Positions 50,893 to 59,799 of a DNA stretch of 64,000 nucleotides are shown piece after piece. The translations under genes were made by a program, and so were the position numbers. Source of the DNA: Chryseobacterium sp. 52 (lineage in GTDB: Bacteria > Bacteroidota > Bacteroidia > Flavobacteriales > Weeksellaceae). Below the pieces are notes generated by a model. It worked only from the letters and a program-made list of their open reading frames with translations. It had not been told where the DNA came from and did no database searches. Within the stretch, counting starts at the first letter, position 1, and each line of letters opens with the position of its first letter. The DNA lies in assembly GCF_002754245.1 (NCBI RefSeq), contig NZ_PEEX01000001.1, positions 4,444,001-4,508,000 of the forward strand. Reading direction: 5' to 3'.

Positions 50893-52707
50893 TTATTTTT
50901 CTATCTTCATGTTATACAGTTTTTCCCAAACTGCGATGTTATAAAGTCTCCATTCCAAATCCCGGTCTTCTATAAAATCAAATTTCTTTTTCGAAATTTC
51001 CTGAATAATTTTCGAGTTATTAATGGTTTCAATAATTTTTTCTGATCTGGGCCACCAATGTTCAACGGGAGCATTTAAACCTATTTTTCTATTGTTATAG
51101 GTAATTTCATCGGGGACAAATTTCTCCAGGGCTCTTCTTAATATATATTTAGACCATCCATCCCTTATTTTATAATTATTGTTTATAGACAATACCGTTT
51201 CTACAAATTGATAGTCTAAAAACGGTAATCTGGATTCTATAGAATATAACATGGAATTTTTGTCTTCTATTCTTAAGATGCAGGGAAGAAGGAAATAAAA
51301 AATCTCATTTTTCTGAAGTTCAAAAATATTTTTATAAGATTTTGCAAGCGTTTTCAATTTGATGAAATTGATAACTCCCAAATATTTCTTTTTTAATATG
51401 GATCCTCTTATCTGGAGTCTCACCTTTCTTATAAAGTAATTTGAAAAATAAAAATAGATTTTTATTGCTTCCAGAATGGAAATATTATAATGGCTTTTAA
51501 CTCCCCTCAAAAATTTTATATTGGATATCCAGCCATGATTTCTTAAAAATGCTGCCGTATATCTGCTGTAGCCTAATAAAATTTCATCAGCACCCTGCCC
51601 GTCCAGAAAAACTTTAATTCCCAACTTATTAGCTTCCTTCATTAAAAAATTCTGCATGAAAATTGATAATTCAGCAAAAGGCTCTTCATGCATGAAAATT
51701 ACATCTTCCAGACCCTCATTGAACTCATCTGGTTTTGGAATTACTATATCATGGTTTATATTTAAAGCTTCCGAAATTATTTTGGCTAAACCGCTTTCAT
51801 CATCTCTCTTGTCTAATGATCCGACGGTGATGGCTGTAAAGTCACTGTTGTTTTTTTTGTCTATAATTTTATTTGCGACAGAGGTAACATAAGGGCTATC
51901 CAGACCGCCGCTTAATGCACTTCCAATTTTCACATCGGACCTTAATCTTAGCCTTACCGATTCTTCAAATTTTTCTTCAAAAAGTTTAATGGATTCATCA
52001 AGGCTCAGTTTATTTACTTCTTTTTTAAATTCAATTTCATAATACTTATTGATTTGAAACTGGTGGGTATTGAAATCGTAGACCAGATTATGAGAAGCCG
52101 GTAATTTAGAGATTCCTTCGAAAAAAGTTTCCTTATGATCTCCCATATTCACAATCAAATATTGTAAGAGTATCTGAACATTTACTTTTTCAATCTTTTC
52201 GACTTCTAAAATCGGTTTTATTTCTGAGGCAAAAACGAATTTGTCATGATCGGCATAGTAGTAAAACGGCTTAATTCCGAAACGGTCTCTTGAACAGAAC
52301 AGTTTGTTATTTTCAGAATCGAAAATAGCAAACGCCCACATTCCGTTGAATTTCTTTGTACATTCTTCGCCCCAACAGTCATATGATGCAATGAGAACTT
52401 CCGTATCGGAATTGGTTTTGAATGTATACCCTTGCTTTTCAAGATCTTCTCGTATTTCAATATAGTTATAAATAGCACCGTTAAATACTAAAACATATTT
52501 ATCTTCAAAAAAAAATGGTTGGTTTGCGGCTTCACTGGTATCAATAATTGACAGTCTTCTGTGCCCTAGCCCCAGATTTGAATTTTCATTAATATAAAAA
52601 CCTTCTGCATCAGGACCTCTGTGAGACATTTTATCTGTCATTCTTTTCAGAATAGTACTGTCAATCCGTGTTTTATCTCTATAAATTAATCCTGATATTC
52701 CGCACAT
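50893..52707 (-). CDS. asnB: Glutamine-hydrolysing asparagine synthase-like amidotransferase
   Basis: The 604-residue protein starts MCGISGLIYR, so Cys2 is the glutaminase nucleophile. The N-terminal glutaminase domain (1-190, with RGPDAEGF and HRRLSIID) is followed by a synthase domain with the ATP PP-loop ALSGGLDSPYV near residue 265. In polysaccharide operons such enzymes amidate uronic-acid carboxyls to uronamides, rather than aspartate. It sits between the HisF-type gene and capE. Both asparagine synthesis and sugar amidation are possible. Confidence 0.9.
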   Translation of the reverse strand: MCGISGLIYRDKTRIDSTILKRMTDKMSHRGPDAEGFYINENSNLGLGHRRLSIIDTSEAANQPFFFEDKYVLVFNGAIYNYIEIREDLEKQGYTFKTNSDTEVLIASYDCWGEECTKKFNGMWAFAIFDSENNKLFCSRDRFGIKPFYYYADHDKFVFASEIKPILEVEKIEKVNVQILLQYLIVNMGDHKETFFEGISKLPASHNLVYDFNTHQFQINKYYEIEFKKEVNKLSLDESIKLFEEKFEESVRLRLRSDVKIGSALSGGLDSPYVTSVANKIIDKKNNSDFTAITVGSLDKRDDESGLAKIISEALNINHDIVIPKPDEFNEGLEDVIFMHEEPFAELSIFMQNFLMKEANKLGIKVFLDGQGADEILLGYSRYTAAFLRNHGWISNIKFLRGVKSHYNISILEAIKIYFYFSNYFIRKVRLQIRGSILKKKYLGVINFIKLKTLAKSYKNIFELQKNEIFYFLLPCILRIEDKNSMLYSIESRLPFLDYQFVETVLSINNNYKIRDGWSKYILRRALEKFVPDEITYNNRKIGLNAPVEHWWPRSEKIIETINNSKIIQEISKKKFDFIEDRDLEWRLYNIAVWEKLYNMKIEK

Positions 52708-52734
52708 TTTTTTGTGTTTTTTCTTGTGTATTTA

Positions 52735-53499
52735 CTACTTCTGTATCAATTTTTCTTTATCCTCAAAAGCAGGATAATTTATTAAAACAGCTTTATATAC
52801 TCCTTTAAATACGAATAAGCTTCCTGCGGCTACCCCTATTATTCCGTGTTTATCTATTACTTGTTTTATATCGTTCAAAGAACCTGCACCGCCTAAAACC
52901 GTAAGCGGCAGTGAGATTTTCTCTCTAACCTTATTGATTAAATTCATGTCATAGCCTTTCATAACGCCGTCCTGGTCTATAGAATTAATAACTATTTCCC
53001 CGGCACCAAGCTTCTGTGCTTCTTCTACAAACTTAAAGGGGTCTATTCCCGTAGATTTTTTACCATTATGTGTGTACACTTCATATCCTCCAAAAAGTTT
53101 TTTCTTCACATCCAGCACTACAATTACGCTTTGTGAACCTACACGTTCTGCGATCTGGGTAATAAGCTGTGGATTTTGAAGTACAGCAGAAGACAGTGCT
53201 ATTTTCTCGATTCCAAGTCCAAAAATCTTCTGGGCCTGTTCTACGGTTTTTACACCACCACCATAACAAAGCGGCATTCTGGATTGGTTCGCTATTCTTT
53301 CAATCAGGCTGTAGTTCGGCTCAAGGCCTTTTGCTGTAGCATCGATATCAAAAATGGCAAGCTCGTCTACTTCCTTTTCGTTAAATATCCTTACGGCATT
53401 GATGGGATCTCCTACGTATTTTGGATTTTTAAAATTGACAGTCTTTACAAGTCCATTATCCTGGAGTAAAAGACTAGGTATAATTCTAGGCCTCAGCAT
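52735..53499 (-). CDS. HisF-type ammonia channel subunit of sugar amidotransferase
   Basis: This 254-residue beta-barrel is a paralogue of imidazole glycerol phosphate synthase HisF. It has FDIDATAKGLEPNY, CYGGGVKTVEQA, KIALSSAVLQNP, INSIDQDGVMKGYD and LTVLGGAGSLND. The start reads IIPSLLLQDNGLVKTVNF: the catalytic Asp of true HisF (in CLDV) is replaced by Leu, while the second Asp (VVLDV) remains. It therefore probably only channels ammonia from HisH to the WbpG-like enzyme. The three genes are adjacent and same-strand. Confidence 0.88.
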   Translation of the reverse strand: MLRPRIIPSLLLQDNGLVKTVNFKNPKYVGDPINAVRIFNEKEVDELAIFDIDATAKGLEPNYSLIERIANQSRMPLCYGGGVKTVEQAQKIFGLGIEKIALSSAVLQNPQLITQIAERVGSQSVIVVLDVKKKLFGGYEVYTHNGKKSTGIDPFKFVEEAQKLGAGEIVINSIDQDGVMKGYDMNLINKVREKISLPLTVLGGAGSLNDIKQVIDKHGIIGVAAGSLFVFKGVYKAVLINYPAFEDKEKLIQK

Positions 53500-53505
53500 T
53501 TGTGA

Positions 53506-54120
53506 TTATAATTTTGCAAAGTTGTGTAATAGAATTTCGCCATAATGATGGCTTTTTTCGGGATGAAACTGTATTCCGTATTTATTTTCATGATGTGCTG
53601 CCGAAGCAAACTCACCGCCATAATCTGTAATAGCCATGATATCCTCCTGATTGTTACAGTGAAAATAATAGGTATGAAGAAAATAAAAAATAGAATCAGT
53701 TTCAAGGCCTTTAAACAGTTCAAGATCTTTCACCGGCTTTACATCATTCCATCCCATGTGTGGAAGTCTTGTCACCTGATGAATTTTTGTTTCGTCAAAT
53801 TTCTTTACCGAAGCATCAATCCATTTCAGACCGTCTAATTTTCCTTCATCGCTATTATTGGCCATCATTTGCATTCCCACACATATTCCGATCACCGGAA
53901 TATTTTGGCCAAGCACAAGATCATCCAGTTTATCTCTCATTCCGGAATTATTCAGCTGGGTCATAGCGTGATCAAAGTGTCCTACTCCGGGAAGAATCAA
54001 TTTTTCGGCTCCTTCCAGGTCTTCTTTAGTTTTGGCTATTTTTACATGAACGTCAACTCTTTTGTAGACATTTACAAAGGCATTGATATTTCCTACCCCG
54101 TAATCAATAAGTGTTATCAT
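53506..54120 (-). CDS. HisH-type glutaminase subunit of sugar amidotransferase
   Basis: The 204-residue class I glutaminase has LPGVGHFDHAM (oxyanion region), GICVGMQMM with nucleophile Cys80 and FHPEKSHHYG with His186 and Glu188. It hydrolyses glutamine and passes ammonia to its HisF-type partner, encoded six bases downstream. Being beside WbpG rather than in a his operon suggests a role in acetamidino-sugar synthesis. Its ATG overlaps the stop of the upstream wbpG-like gene (ATGA). Confidence 0.9.
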   Translation of the reverse strand: MITLIDYGVGNINAFVNVYKRVDVHVKIAKTKEDLEGAEKLILPGVGHFDHAMTQLNNSGMRDKLDDLVLGQNIPVIGICVGMQMMANNSDEGKLDGLKWIDASVKKFDETKIHQVTRLPHMGWNDVKPVKDLELFKGLETDSIFYFLHTYYFHCNNQEDIMAITDYGGEFASAAHHENKYGIQFHPEKSHHYGEILLHNFAKL

Positions 54121-55265
54121 CTAAATAATCTTTTTTCTAACCCTAATACCTTCATGGATTTTGCACCAAGTCCGATAAGTTTTCTTTTATTCTTGTAATC
54201 GTGGTATGTTTTGTTTTTTCCTTCAAATATTGTCTGAAGCTCGTCTGTCGTAAGGTCTAATTTATGTGCTACATATTCAAATTCTTTTTGTAAAAATTCG
54301 TCAGAAAGCTCAGGTCTTGAAACTCTATCTAACGCTTCTTCTCTTGTCATCTGCCCTGTCAATATAAGACTTGAAAAGTGTGCTTTTCTCTTTTCATATC
54401 CAAATTTTCTCGGTAACCAATAATCTTCAAAAAATCTGGTAAATCTCGATTCGTGGTGTTTATGCTGAAAACTTTCCCAGCCAAACTTGTCAGCTAACAA
54501 TTGTTCAACATCTTTTTTAATATATGGAACATTGTTTAAGGGTTTACAAACTTGCATTCCCAATATATATTTGTAATACAGTTTATAATTCATGATATCT
54601 ACCATTGGAAATGTCTTCAATTCCCTTTTTCCAAATTGTTTATGGATATCTAAAATCAATCGTTTATCTATGCCGGGATATGCTCCCCATTCTTCAGGCT
54701 CTCTGCAACATTCTGTAGAATAGTTAGCTCCTGTCAAAACATATTTTATTTTATTTTTTGTAGCAAATTTATAAAGGCTTGAAAAGAAAGCTATATCCTG
54801 AACATCCTGATCTGCAATTTGTGATTTTAAAAATGCAACCTGCAGGTCTTTCATTTCTTCCCAATTGATAACATCAGTATATAGGTCTAAGTTAAGACCA
54901 TTAACTAATTTTTCAATATTACTTACGGCTCTGTCTGTATTCCAGCCCGCATCCACGTGGAAAATAAGAGGACGCAGCCCCATCACTTCTTTTGCAATAT
55001 ACGCAGCGTAAGAACTATCCAATCCCCCGCTTAATCCGATAATACAGTCAAAATCTCTATTTTTCCCGTCCTTCTTAATTTTTTCAGCTTCCTGTTCCAA
55101 TGCTCTTAGGCCTTTCTCATCAGTATGCCAATTGGGCAGGATATTTTCTATATAATTTAAATAATAATCGCTTTCTCCTTTTTCATTAAAAACAATATTA
55201 GGATCTGTAGTATCCATTATTGTTTTGGTACATATCTGAAATTTTCTATTTGATTCCATAAACAT
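54117..55265 (-). CDS. wbpG: N-acetyl sugar amidotransferase (WbpG/PseA-like)
   Basis: The 382-residue PP-loop enzyme has ATP motif GLSGGLDSSYAAY (77-89), HVDAGWNTDRAVSNIEKL, GANYSTECCREPEEWG and KKDVEQLLADKFGWESFQHKHHESRFTRFFEDYWLPRKFGYEKRKAHFSSLI, all typical of the family. It uses ammonia from HisH/HisF to turn a sugar N-acetyl group into an acetamidino group. Family members usually carry four N-terminal cysteines (two CxxC pairs); here only Cys12 remains and the second pair is replaced around residues 31-35. ATG 55259 is an alternative start. It overlaps the end of the upstream lipoprotein gene. Confidence 0.85.
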   Translation of the reverse strand: MFMESNRKFQICTKTIMDTTDPNIVFNEKGESDYYLNYIENILPNWHTDEKGLRALEQEAEKIKKDGKNRDFDCIIGLSGGLDSSYAAYIAKEVMGLRPLIFHVDAGWNTDRAVSNIEKLVNGLNLDLYTDVINWEEMKDLQVAFLKSQIADQDVQDIAFFSSLYKFATKNKIKYVLTGANYSTECCREPEEWGAYPGIDKRLILDIHKQFGKRELKTFPMVDIMNYKLYYKYILGMQVCKPLNNVPYIKKDVEQLLADKFGWESFQHKHHESRFTRFFEDYWLPRKFGYEKRKAHFSSLILTGQMTREEALDRVSRPELSDEFLQKEFEYVAHKLDLTTDELQTIFEGKNKTYHDYKNKRKLIGLGAKSMKVLGLEKRLFR

Positions 55266-56211
55266 TTTGTTTTACTTCTTTTTTCATGAGATTTAATAAA
55301 CCAATAACATACTGATCATAAAAAACATCAAAATTACTTATTTTATTTTTTTCTACTTCTTTTTTTATCACCGGATCATTCACTCTGTATGCATAGCCGT
55401 CTGCATTCCATAAAACAAGGCCATCTATGTGCTTATTTTTATATTGAGTCTGTAATAGTGTAGATACGTAAGTTTTAAAATCCGATTCATCTATTTTGCT
55501 ACTCCCGATTAATTGATTAGAAGGATGATAACGGGACATTATAAACGGATACATTTTTTTATTATATCGATCTGCTATCTTAAGCATTTCCTCTGTATTT
55601 TCCTGTATATAAGTTTTATTTTCTAAATTAAAACTCACATTATTATAAAAGATATAAATGGATGGAAAAAGAACATCACTCTCTTTAATGATCTGGTCTA
55701 CTTTCTTATTTTGATCATAAAAATTCTTGTCTCTTCCCCAATAGGTAGTGAAAGGAATTCCGTAATATCCCCATTTAACATTGGGCCTCTGCTGTTTTAC
55801 AAAACGCAGTACATCCAAAAACAGCTTAGCACTTTTTTTATGGTTCGTACTTGTAATATCTCCTTTTAAGAGATAGTCCGTATAAGGATATTCTATATCT
55901 ATGTAGGCAATGCCTGATGATTTGGGATCAGGATAAGACCGTTCCAGTTCTTTTAAAAGCAGATCTTTGCTAAATGTAAAAGGGGTTTTACTATCCATAA
56001 ACTGTCCGTCATTAACAAAATGAACAAACGGGATATTTTCACGGGTAATAAAATCAACAAAAGTTTTGGATTTATTATCAGAACAAATAAGTACCTGGGG
56101 CTTGTCCTGAATACTTGCTGATTCCGATAACTCAACATGGTGCTTTTTATTATTCCCCGTACATAATAAAAGAATTGAGGCAATAAGTATTGTGAATAAT
56201 TTTGTAGTCAT
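55246..56211 (-). CDS. Lipoprotein with GH56 hyaluronidase-like motifs
   Basis: The 321-residue protein has a lipoprotein signal ending LLLC (Cys17). Three motifs in order match the family GH56 hyaluronidase pattern: YIDIEYPY at 103-110 (with Asp105 and Glu107 in the positions of the catalytic DxE pair), AKLFLDVLRFVKQQRPNVKW leading into WGYYGIP at 147-153, and LFPSIYI at 181-187. GH56 is known mainly from animals, where it cleaves hyaluronan; the motif match is my own reading and not a database result. The protein would be on the periplasmic or surface side. It is inside the glycan operon, one base after a glycosyltransferase gene and overlapping wbpG. Confidence 0.7.
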   Translation of the reverse strand: MTTKLFTILIASILLLCTGNNKKHHVELSESASIQDKPQVLICSDNKSKTFVDFITRENIPFVHFVNDGQFMDSKTPFTFSKDLLLKELERSYPDPKSSGIAYIDIEYPYTDYLLKGDITSTNHKKSAKLFLDVLRFVKQQRPNVKWGYYGIPFTTYWGRDKNFYDQNKKVDQIIKESDVLFPSIYIFYNNVSFNLENKTYIQENTEEMLKIADRYNKKMYPFIMSRYHPSNQLIGSSKIDESDFKTYVSTLLQTQYKNKHIDGLVLWNADGYAYRVNDPVIKKEVEKNKISNFDVFYDQYVIGLLNLMKKEVKQNVYGIK

Positions 56212-56212
56212 A

Positions 56213-57430
56213 TCAATTTGATTTTATTAGGTCATCATATAAATTCAGATATTCTTGAAAACGATCACCCTTATTAAATACTGATACTGCCCTGAGTCTG
56301 CAATTATTTGTATAACTTTCTTTTCCATTTTTTTTAATTGTATGGATGGCATCAACCAAATCTGTGATATGATCCTGTTCTACCACAATACCCGTATCAT
56401 CATTTATAGTTTCTGGTGAACCTCCTGAATTAAAAGTTATAACAGGTGTTCCACATGCCTGAGCTTCAATATTTGTTAAACCTAATGCCTCTTCCAATGT
56501 AGGATTGACAAAAACATCTGCAGCCGAATAAAATTCGGCTAACTCTTTAACGCTTTCTGTTCTTTCTATTCCTATTATTTTTGAAGGCAAACTTTTAATC
56601 TGTTCCTTGCTTAAACCTACTAATATTATCTGAAATTCATCTGACAATATATTTGAGAGCTCAATAAAATAGGGTAAGCCCTTTCTTTCACTCCAAGGGC
56701 TAGCAACTCCTAATATTACAAATTTATTTGATAAATTATACTTTTTCTTTATCTGTTCTGTATTTTGAGGTGCAAATTGATCAACATTTATTCCATTATG
56801 AATTGTCTGTAGATTAATATTTTTTAAAAAAGATTCCTTTACCTGATCTCCCACCCAGTGAGATACCGGAACAATTGTTAAGTTTTCAACGGAAGTAAAG
56901 ATTCGTTTTTTATCTTTAAAATTTCTTTCGGACTGGTCAATATAAGATTTCGGATATTCTCTTGTTTGCGGGCATTCAAAACACATCTCTTTCCATTTAT
57001 TACATCCTGCAATTTCATAATAAGCACAATGTCCTGTAAAAGACCAACAATCATGAAATGTCCAAACAACCGGTTTATTAAACTCTAATAAGAATTTAAA
57101 TAAAATTTCAATATTTATAAAGTAACCATGTAAATGATGAAGCTGAATTAAATCCGGATTTATTTCTTTAATGTTTTCTATTATTTTTTTTGTAGCGGAC
57201 TCTGAACCAAATCCATGACGGTCTGTAAGCCTCGTCAAAAGACCATGTTTTATTAAGTCTATTTTTCCACCTATACGAAACACCTTGGATTTGCTGGGAT
57301 TATTATCTCTTGCGTATGCAATATAGCTTTCCCACCCTTTTTCAATTGCTTTTTCGCCAATATGTTCAGCAATCCTGCCAACGGAACCACTGTTTACTTC
57401 GCTTGATATTTGAAAAATTTTAATACTCAT
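56213..57430 (-). CDS. Glycosyltransferase family 4
   Basis: The 405-residue GT-B enzyme has a start of the type MSIKIFQISSEVNSGSVGRIAEHIGEKA, then HHLHGYFINIEIL, FHDCWSFTGHCAYYE, and a GT1 C-terminal domain with LGVASPWSERKGLPYFIEL, VNPTLEEALGLTNIEAQACGTPVITFNSGGSPE, in which the EALGLTNIEA glutamates bind the nucleotide sugar. It adds one sugar to the lipid-linked unit at the cytoplasmic membrane. The donor is unknown. It ends one base before the GH56-like lipoprotein gene. Confidence 0.88.
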   Translation of the reverse strand: MSIKIFQISSEVNSGSVGRIAEHIGEKAIEKGWESYIAYARDNNPSKSKVFRIGGKIDLIKHGLLTRLTDRHGFGSESATKKIIENIKEINPDLIQLHHLHGYFINIEILFKFLLEFNKPVVWTFHDCWSFTGHCAYYEIAGCNKWKEMCFECPQTREYPKSYIDQSERNFKDKKRIFTSVENLTIVPVSHWVGDQVKESFLKNINLQTIHNGINVDQFAPQNTEQIKKKYNLSNKFVILGVASPWSERKGLPYFIELSNILSDEFQIILVGLSKEQIKSLPSKIIGIERTESVKELAEFYSAADVFVNPTLEEALGLTNIEAQACGTPVITFNSGGSPETINDDTGIVVEQDHITDLVDAIHTIKKNGKESYTNNCRLRAVSVFNKGDRFQEYLNLYDDLIKSN

Positions 57431-57452
57431 ATTAGCATATTTACTGTTTCAA

Positions 57453-58637
57453 TTAATTTTCCAGCGTTTTCTCTGCTATTATTCTATAATCTAAATACTC
57501 TTTTGCTGTTTTTTCTGCACCTTTTTTCATTTCATTAATATGCGATGGGTTATCAATTAATTTATTCAATAACGAGGCAAAATAATCAGCATTTAAATCT
57601 TCTTTATTAACTTTTATAATGTTATTATTTTGATTCAGATAAGACATGTCCTGCCCTCCAAAATCTCCAACAATTAAAGGCAGATGCATTCCTATGGATT
57701 GTTGCCATAAAACAGACTGACTGCTTGGATATACTGCCAGATCCGATATTGCAAGCAATTCATATATTGTCGTATTATCTACCCAACCGGTAAAATGAAT
57801 ATTATAACCTTCGGCACTTTTCTGAATATCTTTAAAATACTGCTCAGATTCCCGGTCCTCTTTTCCAAATACTATAAGATGTACATTCTTATTATCTATT
57901 TTTTTAAAGGCATCCACAATTATATGAGTATTTTTAAGCTTATTTATTTTACCTCCGGTTATCAGTACTATATCGTTTTCTTTTATCCCAAACTCTTGCC
58001 TTTTCTGAGTTTTGTTAATGGTATGTATTATTTCTATTGATTTATTATAATCACATCCCAATGGCAACAGTATCATTTCCTCATGTTTTACACCGTATAC
58101 TTCATGAAGAAAATCTGCACTTCCGGGAACCACGGGAAATATTTTACTTATATGTTTTTTATACTTATAAAAAATAGATTTCCTTATGACTTTATGCAGG
58201 ATATTTAATGATAGCCAATTATTTGCAGAGTTAGTAAAATCTGCATGATAATCCAAAATAATTTTACAGTTGGGAAACTGTTTTTGATATGTTACGGCCT
58301 CCTTTAAATTGAGATGTATATCATGTACATATATTAAATCTGGTTTCTCTTTTAAGAGTATTTCATATACTCCCGTATGTCTTCTCAGCTTATTTAAAAT
58401 ATTGAGACTATAAGGTAGCCTAATAATCTTGGCCCCATAATATTCTTCTGTTTTTTGCTTTTTAGCTGCATCATATTTCTCATGGGCATAATCAAAAATA
58501 TTTTCGAAAGTAGAAGCGATTACAACAACTTGATGTCCTAACTCCATATAATTTTTTGTAAGCAAATTTTCCTGGTAAGTATAATCTAAACCAAAAAAAT
58601 CCTGCAGCATAACAATTTTCTTACTTGTGTTTTTCAT
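57453..58637 (-). CDS. Glycosyltransferase family 4
   Basis: The 394-residue protein has the GT4 layout: an N-terminal domain with DFFGLDYTYQENLLTKNYMELGHQV and DLIYVHDIHLNLKEAV, and a C-terminal domain with LITGGKINKLKNTHIIVDAFKKI, FTGWVDNTTIYELLAISDLAVYPSSQSVLWQQSIGMHLPLIVG. The EX7E motif of classical GT4 enzymes is not clear, so it is a divergent member. It starts inside the polymerase gene with a 17-base overlap. Confidence 0.8.
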   Translation of the reverse strand: MKNTSKKIVMLQDFFGLDYTYQENLLTKNYMELGHQVVVIASTFENIFDYAHEKYDAAKKQKTEEYYGAKIIRLPYSLNILNKLRRHTGVYEILLKEKPDLIYVHDIHLNLKEAVTYQKQFPNCKIILDYHADFTNSANNWLSLNILHKVIRKSIFYKYKKHISKIFPVVPGSADFLHEVYGVKHEEMILLPLGCDYNKSIEIIHTINKTQKRQEFGIKENDIVLITGGKINKLKNTHIIVDAFKKIDNKNVHLIVFGKEDRESEQYFKDIQKSAEGYNIHFTGWVDNTTIYELLAISDLAVYPSSQSVLWQQSIGMHLPLIVGDFGGQDMSYLNQNNNIIKVNKEDLNADYFASLLNKLIDNPSHINEMKKGAEKTAKEYLDYRIIAEKTLEN

Positions 58638-59799
58638 TTTTAGATAAATTAATTGCTAAAGAAAAGACCGGCCATATTAATAGAAAATTTACGATAGAGC
58701 CAGCAGATACCGACCCAACTGTATCCATGATCAAAATGGCACCTAAAAAGCTATAGGCAAAAACCCTAAATAACTTTATACCATAGACCATATTAAGGAT
58801 ATAAATTATTATTGACAATATTCCTCCTAAAATCCCCATAGCCATAAAGGATTCAAAAACTATATTGTGTGGATAGGTATTTCCAATAGTCGTCTCAATA
58901 GAGTCTCCAAAGAATGGATTATCCAGAAACTGGTTCCAGGCTGACCTTAAAAGTGTTGCTCTATACTGATCATTATCATTTGAAGAAAATCCAGTTTCAC
59001 CTAATCTTTGAAAAACAAGTTTGGAAACCTCAAAATAGCTTGGGAAAAAACTTAAAAGCGTTATGCCGATGATTAAAACAATAATTACATATTTTATTCT
59101 CACCTGCCTTATGTTAATCGCCGTAAAGAGTATAAGTACAGCTATTAACTGAACAAGAGGACCTCTTGATCCAGCCATAAATACATTATACAGTCCAAGA
59201 ACCATTCCTACGATATATATAATGCTAATCATATTTTTTTTATATTTCAGCAGTGAAATAAAACATAAAAAAAATAAAACAGAGGATGTCTTTCCAAAAG
59301 ATACAGTATTAAGGCTGGTATTACCATCCACTCTTACTAAAAGATCCTCAGGAACAATTTGAGGATTTACAATATTATTATATAGTCCCCATATATTAAC
59401 GATGAATAAGATAATTAAAACATAGTTTTTAACATCTAAAAGAGTTTTTTCTGAAAATTTTGTTGCACAAGCAAACATCGATACTATTATTAACAATGAA
59501 AATGACCAATAATCATTGATCGGCGACATTATATTTTTTGAAGTAATAGCAGTATCGTAAAGTAGCCTTAATAAATACAAAAACCAGAAAAAAAACAGTA
59601 AGAAATGAACTTTAGTCAATTTCATTCTATTTTTAAATATTACCAATAGCCCCATAATCATAACAATGACCCGTAAACCAACACTGATTGGTCTAGATTC
59701 TATTTTTAATAAATCCGGTAAAAAAGATATCAGCTCATAACCGTAAAGCATAAGCGTGAGAAAAAAAACTTGTAGTTTATTAGATTTTTCTACCTTCAT
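58621..59799 (-). CDS. Wzy-like polysaccharide polymerase
   Basis: The 392-residue protein has about ten membrane helices and the O-antigen ligase/polymerase periplasmic loop with LVFQRLGETGFSSNDNDQYRATLLRSAWNQFLDNPFFGDSIETTIGNTYPHNIVFESFMAMG, in which ...NPFFG...PHNIV corresponds to the family motif. It joins repeat units at the periplasmic side. It is flanked by the flippase gene (20-base overlap) and a glycosyltransferase gene (17-base overlap), the usual Wzx/Wzy context. The second polymerase-like gene is at 47036. Confidence 0.88.
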   Translation of the reverse strand: MKVEKSNKLQVFFLTLMLYGYELISFLPDLLKIESRPISVGLRVIVMIMGLLVIFKNRMKLTKVHFLLFFFWFLYLLRLLYDTAITSKNIMSPINDYWSFSLLIIVSMFACATKFSEKTLLDVKNYVLIILFIVNIWGLYNNIVNPQIVPEDLLVRVDGNTSLNTVSFGKTSSVLFFLCFISLLKYKKNMISIIYIVGMVLGLYNVFMAGSRGPLVQLIAVLILFTAINIRQVRIKYVIIVLIIGITLLSFFPSYFEVSKLVFQRLGETGFSSNDNDQYRATLLRSAWNQFLDNPFFGDSIETTIGNTYPHNIVFESFMAMGILGGILSIIIYILNMVYGIKLFRVFAYSFLGAILIMDTVGSVSAGSIVNFLLIWPVFSLAINLSKNEKHK

